A stretch of DNA of 64,000 bases from CAVZBT01 sp963773605 (GTDB lineage: Bacteria; Acidobacteriota; UBA6911), in assembly GCA_963773605.1 (NCBI GenBank), contig CAVZBT010000005.1, positions 708,060 to 772,059 on the forward strand, read 5' to 3'. The notes beneath the pieces were generated by a model. That model worked only from the letters and a program-made list of their open reading frames with translations, searched no databases and was not told the origin of the DNA. A program made the position numbers and the translations under genes. This document shows, in pieces, positions 50,530 through 59,375 of the stretch (position 1 is the first letter of the stretch; the number at the start of each line of letters is the position of its first letter).

Positions 50530-52346
50530 GTGTCCGAAAACATCGGTAGATACCTGCACGTACCTTATCCGTTTGAAGAGATACGCATTAATGGCAGCCG
50601 CTCCCGCGTCCGGCGTTCCGAGCTCGGTGAAGCGCTGCGCGCCTGCCGCAGCGCCTTTATCGGCGTCGGCGTCATGAGTTGCATGATCAATCTGTTGTAC
50701 CTCACCGGCTCGATCTTCATGCTGGAGGTCTACGACCGCGTGCTGCCGAGCCGCAGCGTGCCGACCCTGGTCGGCCTGGTCGATTCTCGCCGGCGGCCTG
50801 TACGTCGCCCAGGGCGTCCTCGACCTGATCCGCGGCCGCATCCTCGGCCGCATCGGCACCGCGCTCGACGAAGCCCTCAGCACGCGCGTGTTCGAAACCG
50901 TGGTGCGGCTGCCGCTGATGGTCGGCAACCGCAACGACGGCCTGCAGCCGCTGCGCGATCTCGACAATGTCCGCTCGTTTCTCGGCAGCATGGGGCCGGG
51001 CGCGTTCTTCGACCTGCCGTGGCTGCCGTTCTATCTCGCGATCTGCTTCGCGTTCCACTGGCTGCTCGGCGTCACCGCGCTGGTCGGCGCCGTCATCCTG
51101 GTGGCGCTGACGCTGGTCACCGAGTTCCTGTCGCGCACGCCGGCCAAGCGAGGCGATGACGCTGGCGGCGCGGCGCAACGATCTGGCCGCGACCAGCCGG
51201 CGCAACGCCGAAGTGCTGGTCGCGATGGGCATGTCCGGACGCGCTGACCAGGCGCTGGAGCGAGGCCAACGAGACCTATCTGGCGGGCAATCAGCGCGCC
51301 AGCGACGTCGCCGGCGGCCTCGGCGCCGTCGCCAAGGTCCTGCGCATGATGCTGCAATCGGCCGTGCTCGCGGTCGGCGCCTATCTCGTGATCCACCAGG
51401 AGGCCACCGCCGGCATCATCATCGCCGGCTCGATCCTGAGCGCCCGCGCGCTGGCGCCGGTCGATCTCGCGATCGCCCACTGGAAGGGCTTTGTCGCCGC
51501 GCGCCAGAGCTGGGATCGCCTGAACAAGCTCCTGGCAGCAGATGCCGGCGGCGAATGAGCAGACGCTGCTGCCGGCGCCGTCGAAGCGGCTGTCGGTCGA
51601 GGCCGTCAGCATCGTGCCGCCGGGCGACCAGCGCGTCGATCGTGCAGGACGTCAACTTCGCGCGTCGAGGCCGGCAGCGGCGTCGGCGTCATCGGCCCGA
51701 GCGGCTCGGGCAAGTCGTCGCTGGTGCGCGCGCTGGTCGGCGTCTGGACGCCGGCCCGCGGCAAGGTGCGGCTCGACGGCGCGGCGCTCGACCAATGGTC
51801 GTCGGACGTGCTCGGCCGCCACATCGGCTATCTGCCGCAGGACGTCGAGCTGTTCGCCGGCACCGTGGCGCAGAACATCTGCCGCTTCGATCCCGAAGCC
51901 GAAGTCGGAAGCGATCATCGCCGCCGCCAAGGCGGCCGGCGTGCACGAGCTGATCATCAAGATGCGCGAGGGCTACGACACCCAGATCGGCGAGCAGGGC
52001 ACGGCGCTCTCGGCCGGCCAGGCGCAGCGCATCGCGCTGGCGCGCGCGCTCTACGGCGATCCGTTCCTGGTCGTGCTCGACGAGCCGAACTCCAATCTCG
52101 ACAGCGAGGGCGACGAGGCGCTGACCCGCGCGATGCGCGGCGTGCGCGAGCGCGGCGGCATCGTCGTCGTGGTGGCGCACCGGCCGATCGGCATCGAGGC
52201 GGTCGATCAGTTGCTGGTGCTGAAGGACGGCCGCATGCAGGCGTTCGGGCCGAAGGAGACCGTGCTCGGCCAGGTGCTGCAGCGCGTCGCCGCCGCCGAC
52301 GCCGCTCAAGATCGTGTCCGAAGCGGGAGCCGCGAAAAAATCATGA
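50530..52346 (+). CDS. Type I secretion system permease/ATPase (PrtD-like), frameshifted
   Basis: This inner-membrane ABC exporter of about 600 residues is of the kind that secretes RTX-type proteins directly through a tripartite channel. The N-terminal membrane domain includes FIGVGVMSCMINLLYLTGSI, FMLEVYDRVLPSRSVPTLVG and ILGRIGTALDEALSTRVFET. The ATPase has Walker A IGPSGSGKSSLVRAL, signature TALSAGQAQRIALARAL and Walker B FLVVLDEPNSNLD. It starts with GTG at 50530. At least seven breaks occur, including ttcgcgcgt before the Walker A. Its stop overlaps the ATG of the fusion protein. The adhesin 15 kb upstream is a candidate cargo. Confidence 0.88.
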
Positions 52347-53656
52347 CCGCCGAGCTGAAAGGCGCGCAGCCGCTCGATCCGCGCGCATCTGATCGTCGGC
52401 CTCGTCGCTGGTGCTGGTGCTGGCCGGCGGGTTCGGCGGCTGGGCCTCGACGGCGCAGATCTCGGGCGCGGTGATCGCGCCGGGCTCGGTGGTCGTCGAC
52501 TCCAACGTCAAGAAGGTGCAGCACCCGACCGGCGGCGTGGTCGGCGAGGTGCGCGTGCGCGACGGCGACAGCGTCAAGGCCGGCGACATCGTGGTGCGGC
52601 TCGACGAGACCGTGGTCAAGGCGAGCCTCGCCATCGTCGTCAAGACGCTGAACGGATTGTGGGCGCGCGCGGCGCGGCTGGAGGCCGAGCAGCGCGGCCT
52701 CGACACGATCAAGTTTCCGCCGATGCTGACCGATCGCGCCGACGATCCCGATGTCCGGGACGTCATGGCGAGCGAAACCAAGCTGTTCGAGGTCCGCGTC
52801 ATCGGCCGCGCCGGGCAGAAGTCGCAGTTGCGCGAGCGGGTCGTCGCAGCTCAACGAGGAGATCGCCGGCCTCACCGCGCAGGACCAGGCCAAGGACAAG
52901 GAAATCGCGCTGGTCGAGAAGGAGCTGATCGGCGTGCGCGAGCTCTACGAGCAGCACCTGATCCAGATCTCGCGCCTGACGACGCTGGAGCGCGACGCCG
53001 CCCGCCTGTCGGGCGAGCGCGCGCAATACATCGCCGCGCGCGCGCAGGCCAAGGGCAAGATCACCGAAACCGAACTGCAGATCATCCAGGTCGACAAGGA
53101 CCTGGTCAGCGAGGTCTCCAAGGATCTGCGCGAGACCAACGACAAGATCGGCGAGTTCGTCGAGCGCAAGGTCACCGCCGAGGATCAGCTGCGCCGCATC
53201 GACATCCGCGCGCCGCAGGACGGCGTCGTGCTGCAGTCGACGGTGCACACCGTCGGCGGCGTGATCACCGCCGGCGACGCCATCATGATGATCGTGCCGC
53301 AGGCCGACGATCTCTCGGTCGAGGCCAAGGTCAATCCGCAGGACATCGACAAGCTGCAGATCGGCCAGAAGACGCTGCTGCGGCTATCCGCCTTCAACCA
53401 GCGCACCACGCCGGAACTCAACGGCGTGGTGACCCGCGTCTCCGCCGACGTCACCACCGACCAGCGCACCGGCCAGAGCTACTACACCATCCGCGTCTCG
53501 CTGCCGCCGGCGGAAGTCGCCCGGCTCGGCGACGACGTCAAGATCATCCCGGGCATGCCGGTCGAAGCCTTCGTGCAGACCGGCGACCGCACCATGTTGT
53601 CCTATCTGATGAAGCCGTTCAGCGACCAGCTGATGCGCTCGTTCCGGGAGCGGTGA
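52343..53656 (+). CDS. Type I secretion membrane fusion protein (HlyD family), frameshifted
   Basis: This periplasmic adaptor of about 437 residues links the exporter to an outer-membrane TolC channel. It begins MTAELKGAQPLDPR; a break near 52388 joins to a membrane segment around VLAGGFGGWASTAQISGAVI. Lipoyl-like motifs VQHPTGGVVGEVRVRDGDSV and IDIRAPQDGVVLQSTVHTVG flank a long coiled-coil hairpin (52850-53170). The C-terminus is MLSYLMKPFSDQLMRSFRER, typical of the PrtE type. No tolC-like gene is in the window. Confidence 0.9.
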
Positions 53657-53687
53657 GTTCAGGCGGCGCTGCGCGACCGTCGGCCAC

Positions 53688-53723
53688 ATGGTTCGAGACG
53701 CCGCTTCGCGGCTCCATCACCAC
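53688..53723. repeat. Short REP-like palindrome
   Basis: The sequence acatggttcgagacgccgc / gcggctccatcaccacg forms an imperfect hairpin with a short ttc loop. It lies between the convergent HlyD and VOC genes and may act as a terminator. Confidence 0.5.
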
Positions 53724-53841
53724 GCGGGTCTCTGGCCTCGTCTGAGACGAGAGCCGTCGAACAGCGTCTCTCAGCACATCTGACACGGCGATGGGTCCGT
53801 GCCGCTCGCACCGTTGCCGGATATCGCTACGAACTGTGCCC

Positions 53842-54733
53842 CTACCTCCTGTCATACTCATCCGGCCCCATCGCGTAAGCCCACTGCTCATGGCCGGGCG
53901 CGTAGGTGCGGTTGGTCTCGGCCGGGTTGCGGTTGACCAGCGGCCGCATGAACATCGGGTGCGTGGCGCTGCGGACCTCGTGCTCGACGGTGAACAGATG
54001 CCTGCCGCCGTCGAGGTCGATGATGTCGCGAAAGCGGTATTGATACTGGTTGTCTTCCTGCGAGATCAGGCCGCGCTCCCGCAGGCGACGGTAGGGACCT
54101 GAGAAATCCGTGATGTAGATCTGCACGTGATGACCGTCGAACTCCGGCTGCGCGCGGTCGGTTTCGCGGAACTGCAGAACCTGATCCTTGCCGACCTTGA
54201 CCCGCGCCACGGCGTCGTCGCCGTTCAAGAACTCGGCCTGCATTCCCATGATCGCGGGATAGAAGGCGCAGATCGCTTTCGCGGTGCCCGACCGGCACGT
54301 CGAACTCGACATAGGGAATGCCGAGCGTGATGCGCCCGAAGCGCGCGGCGTCCGGCTCGTAGCAGCGCACGCGGTTGCCCCAGGGGCAGATCGCCTCGAC
54401 ATGGTCGTTATGCTCGGTGAATGCGAACGCCGTGCCTTCCAGCTTCTTCGCGACCGACGCCAGCCGCTCCAGCAGCGCCTCGCGGCCGGCGATGACGATG
54501 CCGGTATGGCCGCGCAGCACCTGCGGCGCGCCGTCAGGCAGATGAAACTGGCTCCTGCCGACATTGACCCACATGTTGGTGTCCGACACCATCAGATAGG
54601 GATCGCGGGTCAGCCCGAGGCCGGCGACATAGAACAGCGTCGCCAGCCGCTGGTCGGGGATGGTGACGTTGACGTGCTCGAAATGGATCGAGTTGCCGAG
54701 ATCCTCTGCGGCGCGGTCGAATGGCTGTTGCAT
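53842..54733 (-). CDS. VOC-superfamily (glyoxalase/extradiol dioxygenase-like) protein, frameshifted
   Basis: This protein of about 296 residues has two VOC modules. The first begins SIHFEHVNVTIPDQRLATLF and contains GRSQFHLPDGAPQVLRGHTG. The second, after a break near 54290, contains FYPAIMGMQAEFLNG, GHHVQIYITDFSGPYRRLRE and GGRHLFTVEHEVRS. The His and Glu residues in these strands could bind metal. The ATG at 54733 gives MQQPFDRAAEDLG. The arrangement resembles ring-cleavage dioxygenases, but the exact reaction is not provable here. Confidence 0.72.
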
Positions 54734-54759
54734 GGATGCGATCCTCGATGGTCTACACT

Positions 54760-54843
54760 TGTAGGGTGGGCAAAGCGCAGCGTGCCCACCATTCATTGAA
54801 CGGGATCAAGATGGTGGGCACGCTTCGCTTTGCCCACCCTACA
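54760..54843. repeat. Near-perfect 33-base inverted repeat
   Basis: Arms at 54760-54792 and 54811-54843 begin and end tgtagggtgggcaaagcg and are reverse complements with one mismatch, separated by 18 bases. A related, less perfect copy lies at 59125-59217. It resembles a REP or small non-autonomous element. It sits between the co-directional VOC and cinA-like genes. Confidence 0.85.
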
Positions 54844-54847
54844 AATT

Positions 54848-55331
54848 CTACTTCGACAAATTCTCCAGCAGCAGATTCAGCGCCGTCTTCGCAAACGCCT
54901 GCATGTTGGCCTGCCGGTCGGCGCTCCCGGTCTCCAGCGTGAACACGCGATTGCGCGGCCCCGCCACCGCCATGCAGCTATGGCCGGCGGCGTCGCCGTA
55001 GCGGTTGCCGGTCGGTCCCGTCGCGCCGGTTTCCGACAATCCCCAGTCGGTCGCAAAACGCTGGCGGACCTGGCTCGCCAGCAGTTTCGCGTAGGGCTCG
55101 GAGGCCGAGCGGATGCCCTTCATCGCCTCGTCCGGAATGTCCATCAGCAGCCGCCGCGCGTCGCGGGTATAGACCACGGCGCCGCCGAGGAAATAGGCGG
55201 ATGCGCCGGGCACCGACAGCAGCGCCGCCGAGATCAGGCCGCCGGTTGAGGATTCCGCAACCGCAATCGTCTGTTTCCGCTCGATCAGTTTGAGCGGCGA
55301 TCTTTTCGGCTATGGTCACGAGCTCTTTCAT
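54848..55331 (-). CDS. CinA C-terminal domain (nicotinamide-nucleotide amidase-like) protein, frameshifted
   Basis: This protein of about 160 residues matches the stand-alone CinA C-terminal family, in which some members deamidate NMN in pyridine-nucleotide recycling. It starts MKELVTIAEKIAAQ. A break near 55290 restores the ERKQTIAVAESSTGGLISAA core. Then come ASAYFLGGAVVYTRD and ATDWGLSETGATGPTGNRYG, the conserved GxTGP loop. It ends ALNLLLENLSK. Confidence 0.85.
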
Positions 55332-55337
55332 GTTCTC

Positions 55338-56318
55338 TCAACCCCGGCGCAGCATTCGTTTCAGCAACGACTTCTTGTCAGTTTTGTCCGCGAGCGAATG
55401 ATAGACGACGCGAATAAAATTCTTGGAGGCCAACTCCGTCGGCGCCCATTTCTTGTCGAGATCGGCGAAGGGCTTGGCCGCCACCACATCGTCTTCGCTC
55501 TTGCCTTGCTTCACCAGCGCCGCCATGCGGTCGCGCGCGGTGACGAGCATGGCGCGATATTCGGTCAGCGCCGCCTTGTCGGCGATCGGGCCGTGGCCCG
55601 GCACGATGCGGCTCTTGGCGTTGGTCAGCTTGAGATAGGCGTCGGTCGCCGCGATCATGCCCTTGATGTTGCCGCCATTGGCGAAGTCGATGTTGGGATA
55701 GCGGCCGTTGGTGAAGGTGTCGCCGGTCGCCAGCACATTGGCGGTCTTGAACCAGACGTAAGTGTCGCCGTCGGTATGCGCGTTGGCGATGTGCTGGAGA
55801 TCGGCGACGCGGCCGGGAAGCCTGATCTTGAACATCTTGCCGGCATAGGTCTTGGTCGGCAGCGCGCCCCCTGTGGCCGGTGGCGTCTTGACGCCGGTCA
55901 GGCCGTTGGTGGTTCCCTCCGCCAGGCGATTCTTGACGTTGACGTCGGAAACCACGATGGCGCCGTCCTTGGCAAAGCCTTCATTCCCGCCGGTGTGGTC
56001 GCCGTGATAATGCGTGTTGATCAGATATTTGATCGGCAGGTTGGAGATGGTCGATATCGCGGCCTTGATCTTGTCGTGCAGCGGCGCGAACTGGCCGTCG
56101 ACCATGATGATGCCGGTTCTCCCCACCGCCACCGTGATGTTCCCACCCTGGCCCTCGAGCATGTAGACGTTGTCGCCGAGGTCGGTGGTCTTGATCTCGA
56201 CCTTGGAGAAATCGACCGGCGGGGGTGCTGCGGGTGGGGCAGGGGGTTGTTGCTGCGCGAATGCGCTGCCGGCCAGCAACAGGGTTATGGCAATCGCCGT
56301 GCGTCCAATCCGAATCAT
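55338..56318 (-). CDS. Exported MBL-fold metallo-hydrolase
   Basis: This intact protein of about 326 residues has a signal peptide, MIRIGRTAIAITLLLAGSAF ending AQQQPP, and a proline-rich linker. The beta-lactamase-fold metal motif is INTHYHGDHTGGNEGF. A third His lies in IANAHTDGDTYVWF, and later elements are LATGDTF and IVPGHGPIADK. It resembles subclass B3/SoxH-like periplasmic hydrolases. The ATG at 56318 is chosen because GGGGAGAT precedes it. The substrate is unknown. Confidence 0.88.
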   Translation of the reverse strand: MIRIGRTAIAITLLLAGSAFAQQQPPAPPAAPPPVDFSKVEIKTTDLGDNVYMLEGQGGNITVAVGRTGIIMVDGQFAPLHDKIKAAISTISNLPIKYLINTHYHGDHTGGNEGFAKDGAIVVSDVNVKNRLAEGTTNGLTGVKTPPATGGALPTKTYAGKMFKIRLPGRVADLQHIANAHTDGDTYVWFKTANVLATGDTFTNGRYPNIDFANGGNIKGMIAATDAYLKLTNAKSRIVPGHGPIADKAALTEYRAMLVTARDRMAALVKQGKSEDDVVAAKPFADLDKKWAPTELASKNFIRVVYHSLADKTDKKSLLKRMLRRG

Positions 56319-56499
56319 CGAAAATCTCCCCAAAGCCTTACCCATGTTTAAGCCCTCTTACCCATGGTTAAGGCCGCTTACCCATGTTTTCCTAGCACAG
56401 GGGGCCAGCGTTTGCCGAGTTGCGGCGCTGCCGGTCGCCCTGATTGAATACGTCGAAACAACCGCGGCCCGACGCGGAGCGGGCGAACGAGGAAACACC

Positions 56500-57581
56500 A
56501 TGACGTCGCCGCTTCCCGGCGGCGTGGATTGCGATCTGCATCCCGCCGTTCCTCATCTGACCAGCCTGCTGCCCTACATGAACGACTACTGGCGCGACCA
56601 GGTGACGACGCGCGGCATGACCGATCTGGTCTCGCAATCCTATCCGACCAATTCGCCGATCTCGTCGCGGCCGGACTGGCGGCCGGGGCAGGGCAAGCCG
56701 GGCTCAGACCTCGCCGACATGCAGAAGCAGGCGCTCGACCGGTTCGGCACAGCTTACGGCATCTGCAATCCCCTGTACGGCGTGCAGATGGTGTTCTCCG
56801 AGGACATGCAGGACGCGTTCTGCCGCGCGCTGAACGACTGGCTGGCCAAGGAATGGCTCGACAAGGATGCGCGGCTGCGCGGCTCGATCGTGATTCCCGA
56901 CGCAAAGCGTCGAAAAATCCGTCGCCGAGATCGAGCGCTGCGCCAAGGACAAGCGCTTCGTCCAGGTGCTGATGCTGGTCATGGGCGACATGCCGCTCGG
57001 CAAGCGCGCCTACTGGCCGATCTATGCGGCGGCCGAACGGCTGGGCCTCACCGATCGGCGTCCACGCCGGCAGCGCCTATCACAACCCGCCGACCTCGGT
57101 CGGCTGGGGCTCCTACCATATCGAGGACTACGTCGCGCAGGCCACCGCGTTCCAGACCCAGCTGACCAGCCTGATCGTGGAGGGCGTGTTCGCCCGCCAC
57201 CCGAGTCTGAAGATGGTGATGCTGGAACGTGGCTTCACCTGGCTGCCGGCCTATCTGTGGCGGCTGCACAAGTTCTGGCGCGGCATACGGATGGAAACGC
57301 CGTGGGTCGATCGCGCGCCGCTGGAGATTGTGCGCAGCAACATCCGTTTCTCGCTGCAGCCGGTCGATGCGCCGCCCGATCCGGCAACCCTGAACCGCCT
57401 GTTTGACCATATGCAGTCGGACGAATTGCTCCTATTCTCGACCGACTATCCGCACTGGCAATTCGACGGCGACGAGGTGCTGCCGCCGGGGTTGTCGCCC
57501 GATCTTGTTCGCAAGATCATGATCGACAATCCGCTCGCGACCTATGGCCGTCTGGAATCTGCGAAGGAGACGACGCCATGA
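56500..57581 (+). CDS. Amidohydrolase family 2, first of a tandem pair, frameshifted
   Basis: This TIM-barrel metal-dependent hydrolase of about 360 residues has the strand-1 motif GVDCDLHPAVP (D-x-H form). Further blocks are FGTAYGICNPLYGVQ, then, after a break near 56905, KRFVQVLMLVMGDMPLGKRA with YWPIYAAAERLGL. After a second break near 57055 come GVHAGSAYHNPPTS and the catalytic LFSTDYPHWQFDG. Its stop overlaps the ATG of the second copy. ACMSD-type relatives decarboxylate or hydrolyse ring-cleavage products; the exact reaction is unknown. Confidence 0.88.
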
Positions 57582-58688
57582 ACATCCAGTTCCGCGACCG
57601 TCCGGAGCCGTCAGCGTCCGTCAACGTCAAGACCGCGATCGCCGATTGCGACATCCATCCGGCGCGCGCCACCCGCGGACGAACTCTATCCCTTCCTGGA
57701 AAAGCGCTGGCACGAACACCTCGAGGCCTACGGCAAGCAGGCCTATCACGGCATGATGGAAGGCCCGCCCTATCCGAAGGCGCAGCCGAACGCCTCGCGC
57801 CGCGACGCCTGGCCGCCGGAAGGCGGGCCGCAGGGCTCCTCGCTGTCCTTCATGCAGAAGCAGCTTCTCGATCCCTACAACGTAGCCCTCGGCGTGCTCA
57901 ATCCGCTCAGCCAGCGGGCAGGGCCTGCGCAACCAGGATCTGGCCGGCGCGATCTGCACCGCGATCAACGACTGGCAGATCGAGAAATGGACAGCCAAGG
58001 ATTCTCGCCTGAAGGGCTCGATCGTCGTCGCCAATGAAGACGGCGTTTCCGCCGCCGCCGAAATCCGCAAGCGCGCCGGCGATCCGAATTTCGTCCAGGT
58101 GCTGCTGCTCTCGCGCAACGTCGAGCCGCTCGGCCAGCGCCGCTACTGGCCGATCTACGAGGCGGCGCAGGAGATCGGCCTGCCGGTCGGCGTCCATGCC
58201 TTCGGCTTCGGCGGCAATCCGCTCACCCCGTCCGGCTGGCCGAGCTTCTACATCGAGGAGATGGTCGGCCATGCGCAGTGCCAGCAGACCGTGCTCGCGA
58301 GCCTCGTGCTCGAAGGCGTGTTCGAGCGCTATCCGAAACTGAAGATGGTCATGATCGAGGCCGGCTTCGGCTGGGCGCCGTCGCTGGCTGGCGGCTCGAC
58401 AAGACTTTCGAGCGGCTGCACAGCGAGGTGCCGCATCTCAAGCGCAAGCCGTCGGAATACATCCGCGACCACATCTGGTGGACCACGCAGCCGATGGAAG
58501 ACCCGGAGCGCCGCGACCATCTGTTCGAGACGATCGAATGGATCGGCTGGGACAAGCTGCTGTTCGCGACCGATTACCCGCATTGGGATTTCGACGAGCC
58601 GTCGCGCGTGTTGCCGGCCGGCGTCAGCGACGCCAACCGCGAAGCGTTCTATCTCGGCAACGCGAAGAAGCTGTACGGGATATCTTGA
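57578..58688 (+). CDS. Amidohydrolase family 2, second of a tandem pair, frameshifted
   Basis: This paralogue of the preceding gene has about 370 residues. It starts MNIQFRDRPEPSASVNVKTA with the metal motif IADCDIHP. Breaks near 57670 and 57915 lead to GLRNQDLAGAICTAINDWQI, NFVQVLLLSRNVEPLGQRRY and WPIYEAAQEIGLPVGVHAFG. A break near 58390 precedes LDKTFERLHSEVPHLKRKPS. The catalytic end is LLFATDYPHWDFDEPSR. The stop TGA overlaps the Rieske ATG. Confidence 0.88.
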
Positions 58689-59103
58689 TGGTTCGACACG
58701 TCATTGCCCCGGTGGACGAGTTGCCGCCGGGGACACGAAAATTCCTCACCATCGACGAGCGGCCGATCGCGATCTTCAACATCAAGGGCGAGTTCTTCGG
58801 CCTGTTGAACCGCTGCCCGCATCAGGGCGCGGCCTTGTGCGAGGGCCCGCTGATCGGGCTCGCGCAATCCTCCGATCCCGGCGAGATCGAATACACCAGG
58901 CTGCGGCGAGATCATCCGCTGCCCCTGGCACGGCTGGGAATTCGACATCCGCACCGGCCAATCCTATTGCGACCCCAAACGCTTTCGCGCCCGCGCCTAT
59001 CCGGTCAATGTCGAGCCGGGATCGAGCGGTGGTGAAGGGGCCGTATGTGGCGGAGACGCTCGCCGTGTCGGTCGAAAGCGACTACGTCGTGGTGGATCTG
59101 TAG
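58688..59103 (+). CDS. Rieske [2Fe-2S] ferredoxin-like protein, frameshifted
   Basis: This small electron-transfer protein of about 138 residues starts MVRHVIAPVDELPPGTRKFL. The cluster ligands are visible as NRCPHQGAALCEG and, in a second frame, IRCPWHGWEFDIRTG, which together give the C-x-H ... C-x2-H Rieske pattern. Breaks lie near 58905 and 59015. The end is VAETLAVSVESDYVVVDL. It is translationally coupled to the amidohydrolase pair and may serve a ring-hydroxylating or related redox step. Confidence 0.88.
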
Positions 59104-59124
59104 CCGGGCGTCATTGCAAGATTC

Positions 59125-59217
59125 GTAAGGTGGGCAAAGGCGCGTCAGCGCCGTGCCCACCATCTATCCCGATCGCGCTTGCTGAGGGTGGGCACGCTGT
59201 CGCTTTGCCCACCCTAC
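59125..59217. repeat. Second copy of the gtgggcaaag inverted repeat
   Basis: Left part 59125-59163 (aaggtgggcaaaggcg ... gtgcccaccat) and right part 59186-59217 (agggtgggcacgct ... tttgcccaccctac) are imperfect reverse complements, and they match the element at 54760-54843. It lies between the Rieske and cyclase genes. Confidence 0.75.
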
Positions 59218-59375
59218 GTCCGATGCCATTTTAGTGTGCGTCGGTCATTGCTCCGAACTCAACTCATCCATAACGGAACCTCGAGACGGATCACCCGGAG
59301 TTGTGACCAAGTTCACATGGAACGCTCGACTTCTGGCGCAGTGTATTGGCGTTATTGATATCCGTTGAGGTCCGG

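Noticed and set aside
54760..54843. Insertion sequence ends
   Set aside because: The inverted arms are separated by only 18 bases with no transposase, so the element is a palindromic repeat rather than an IS.
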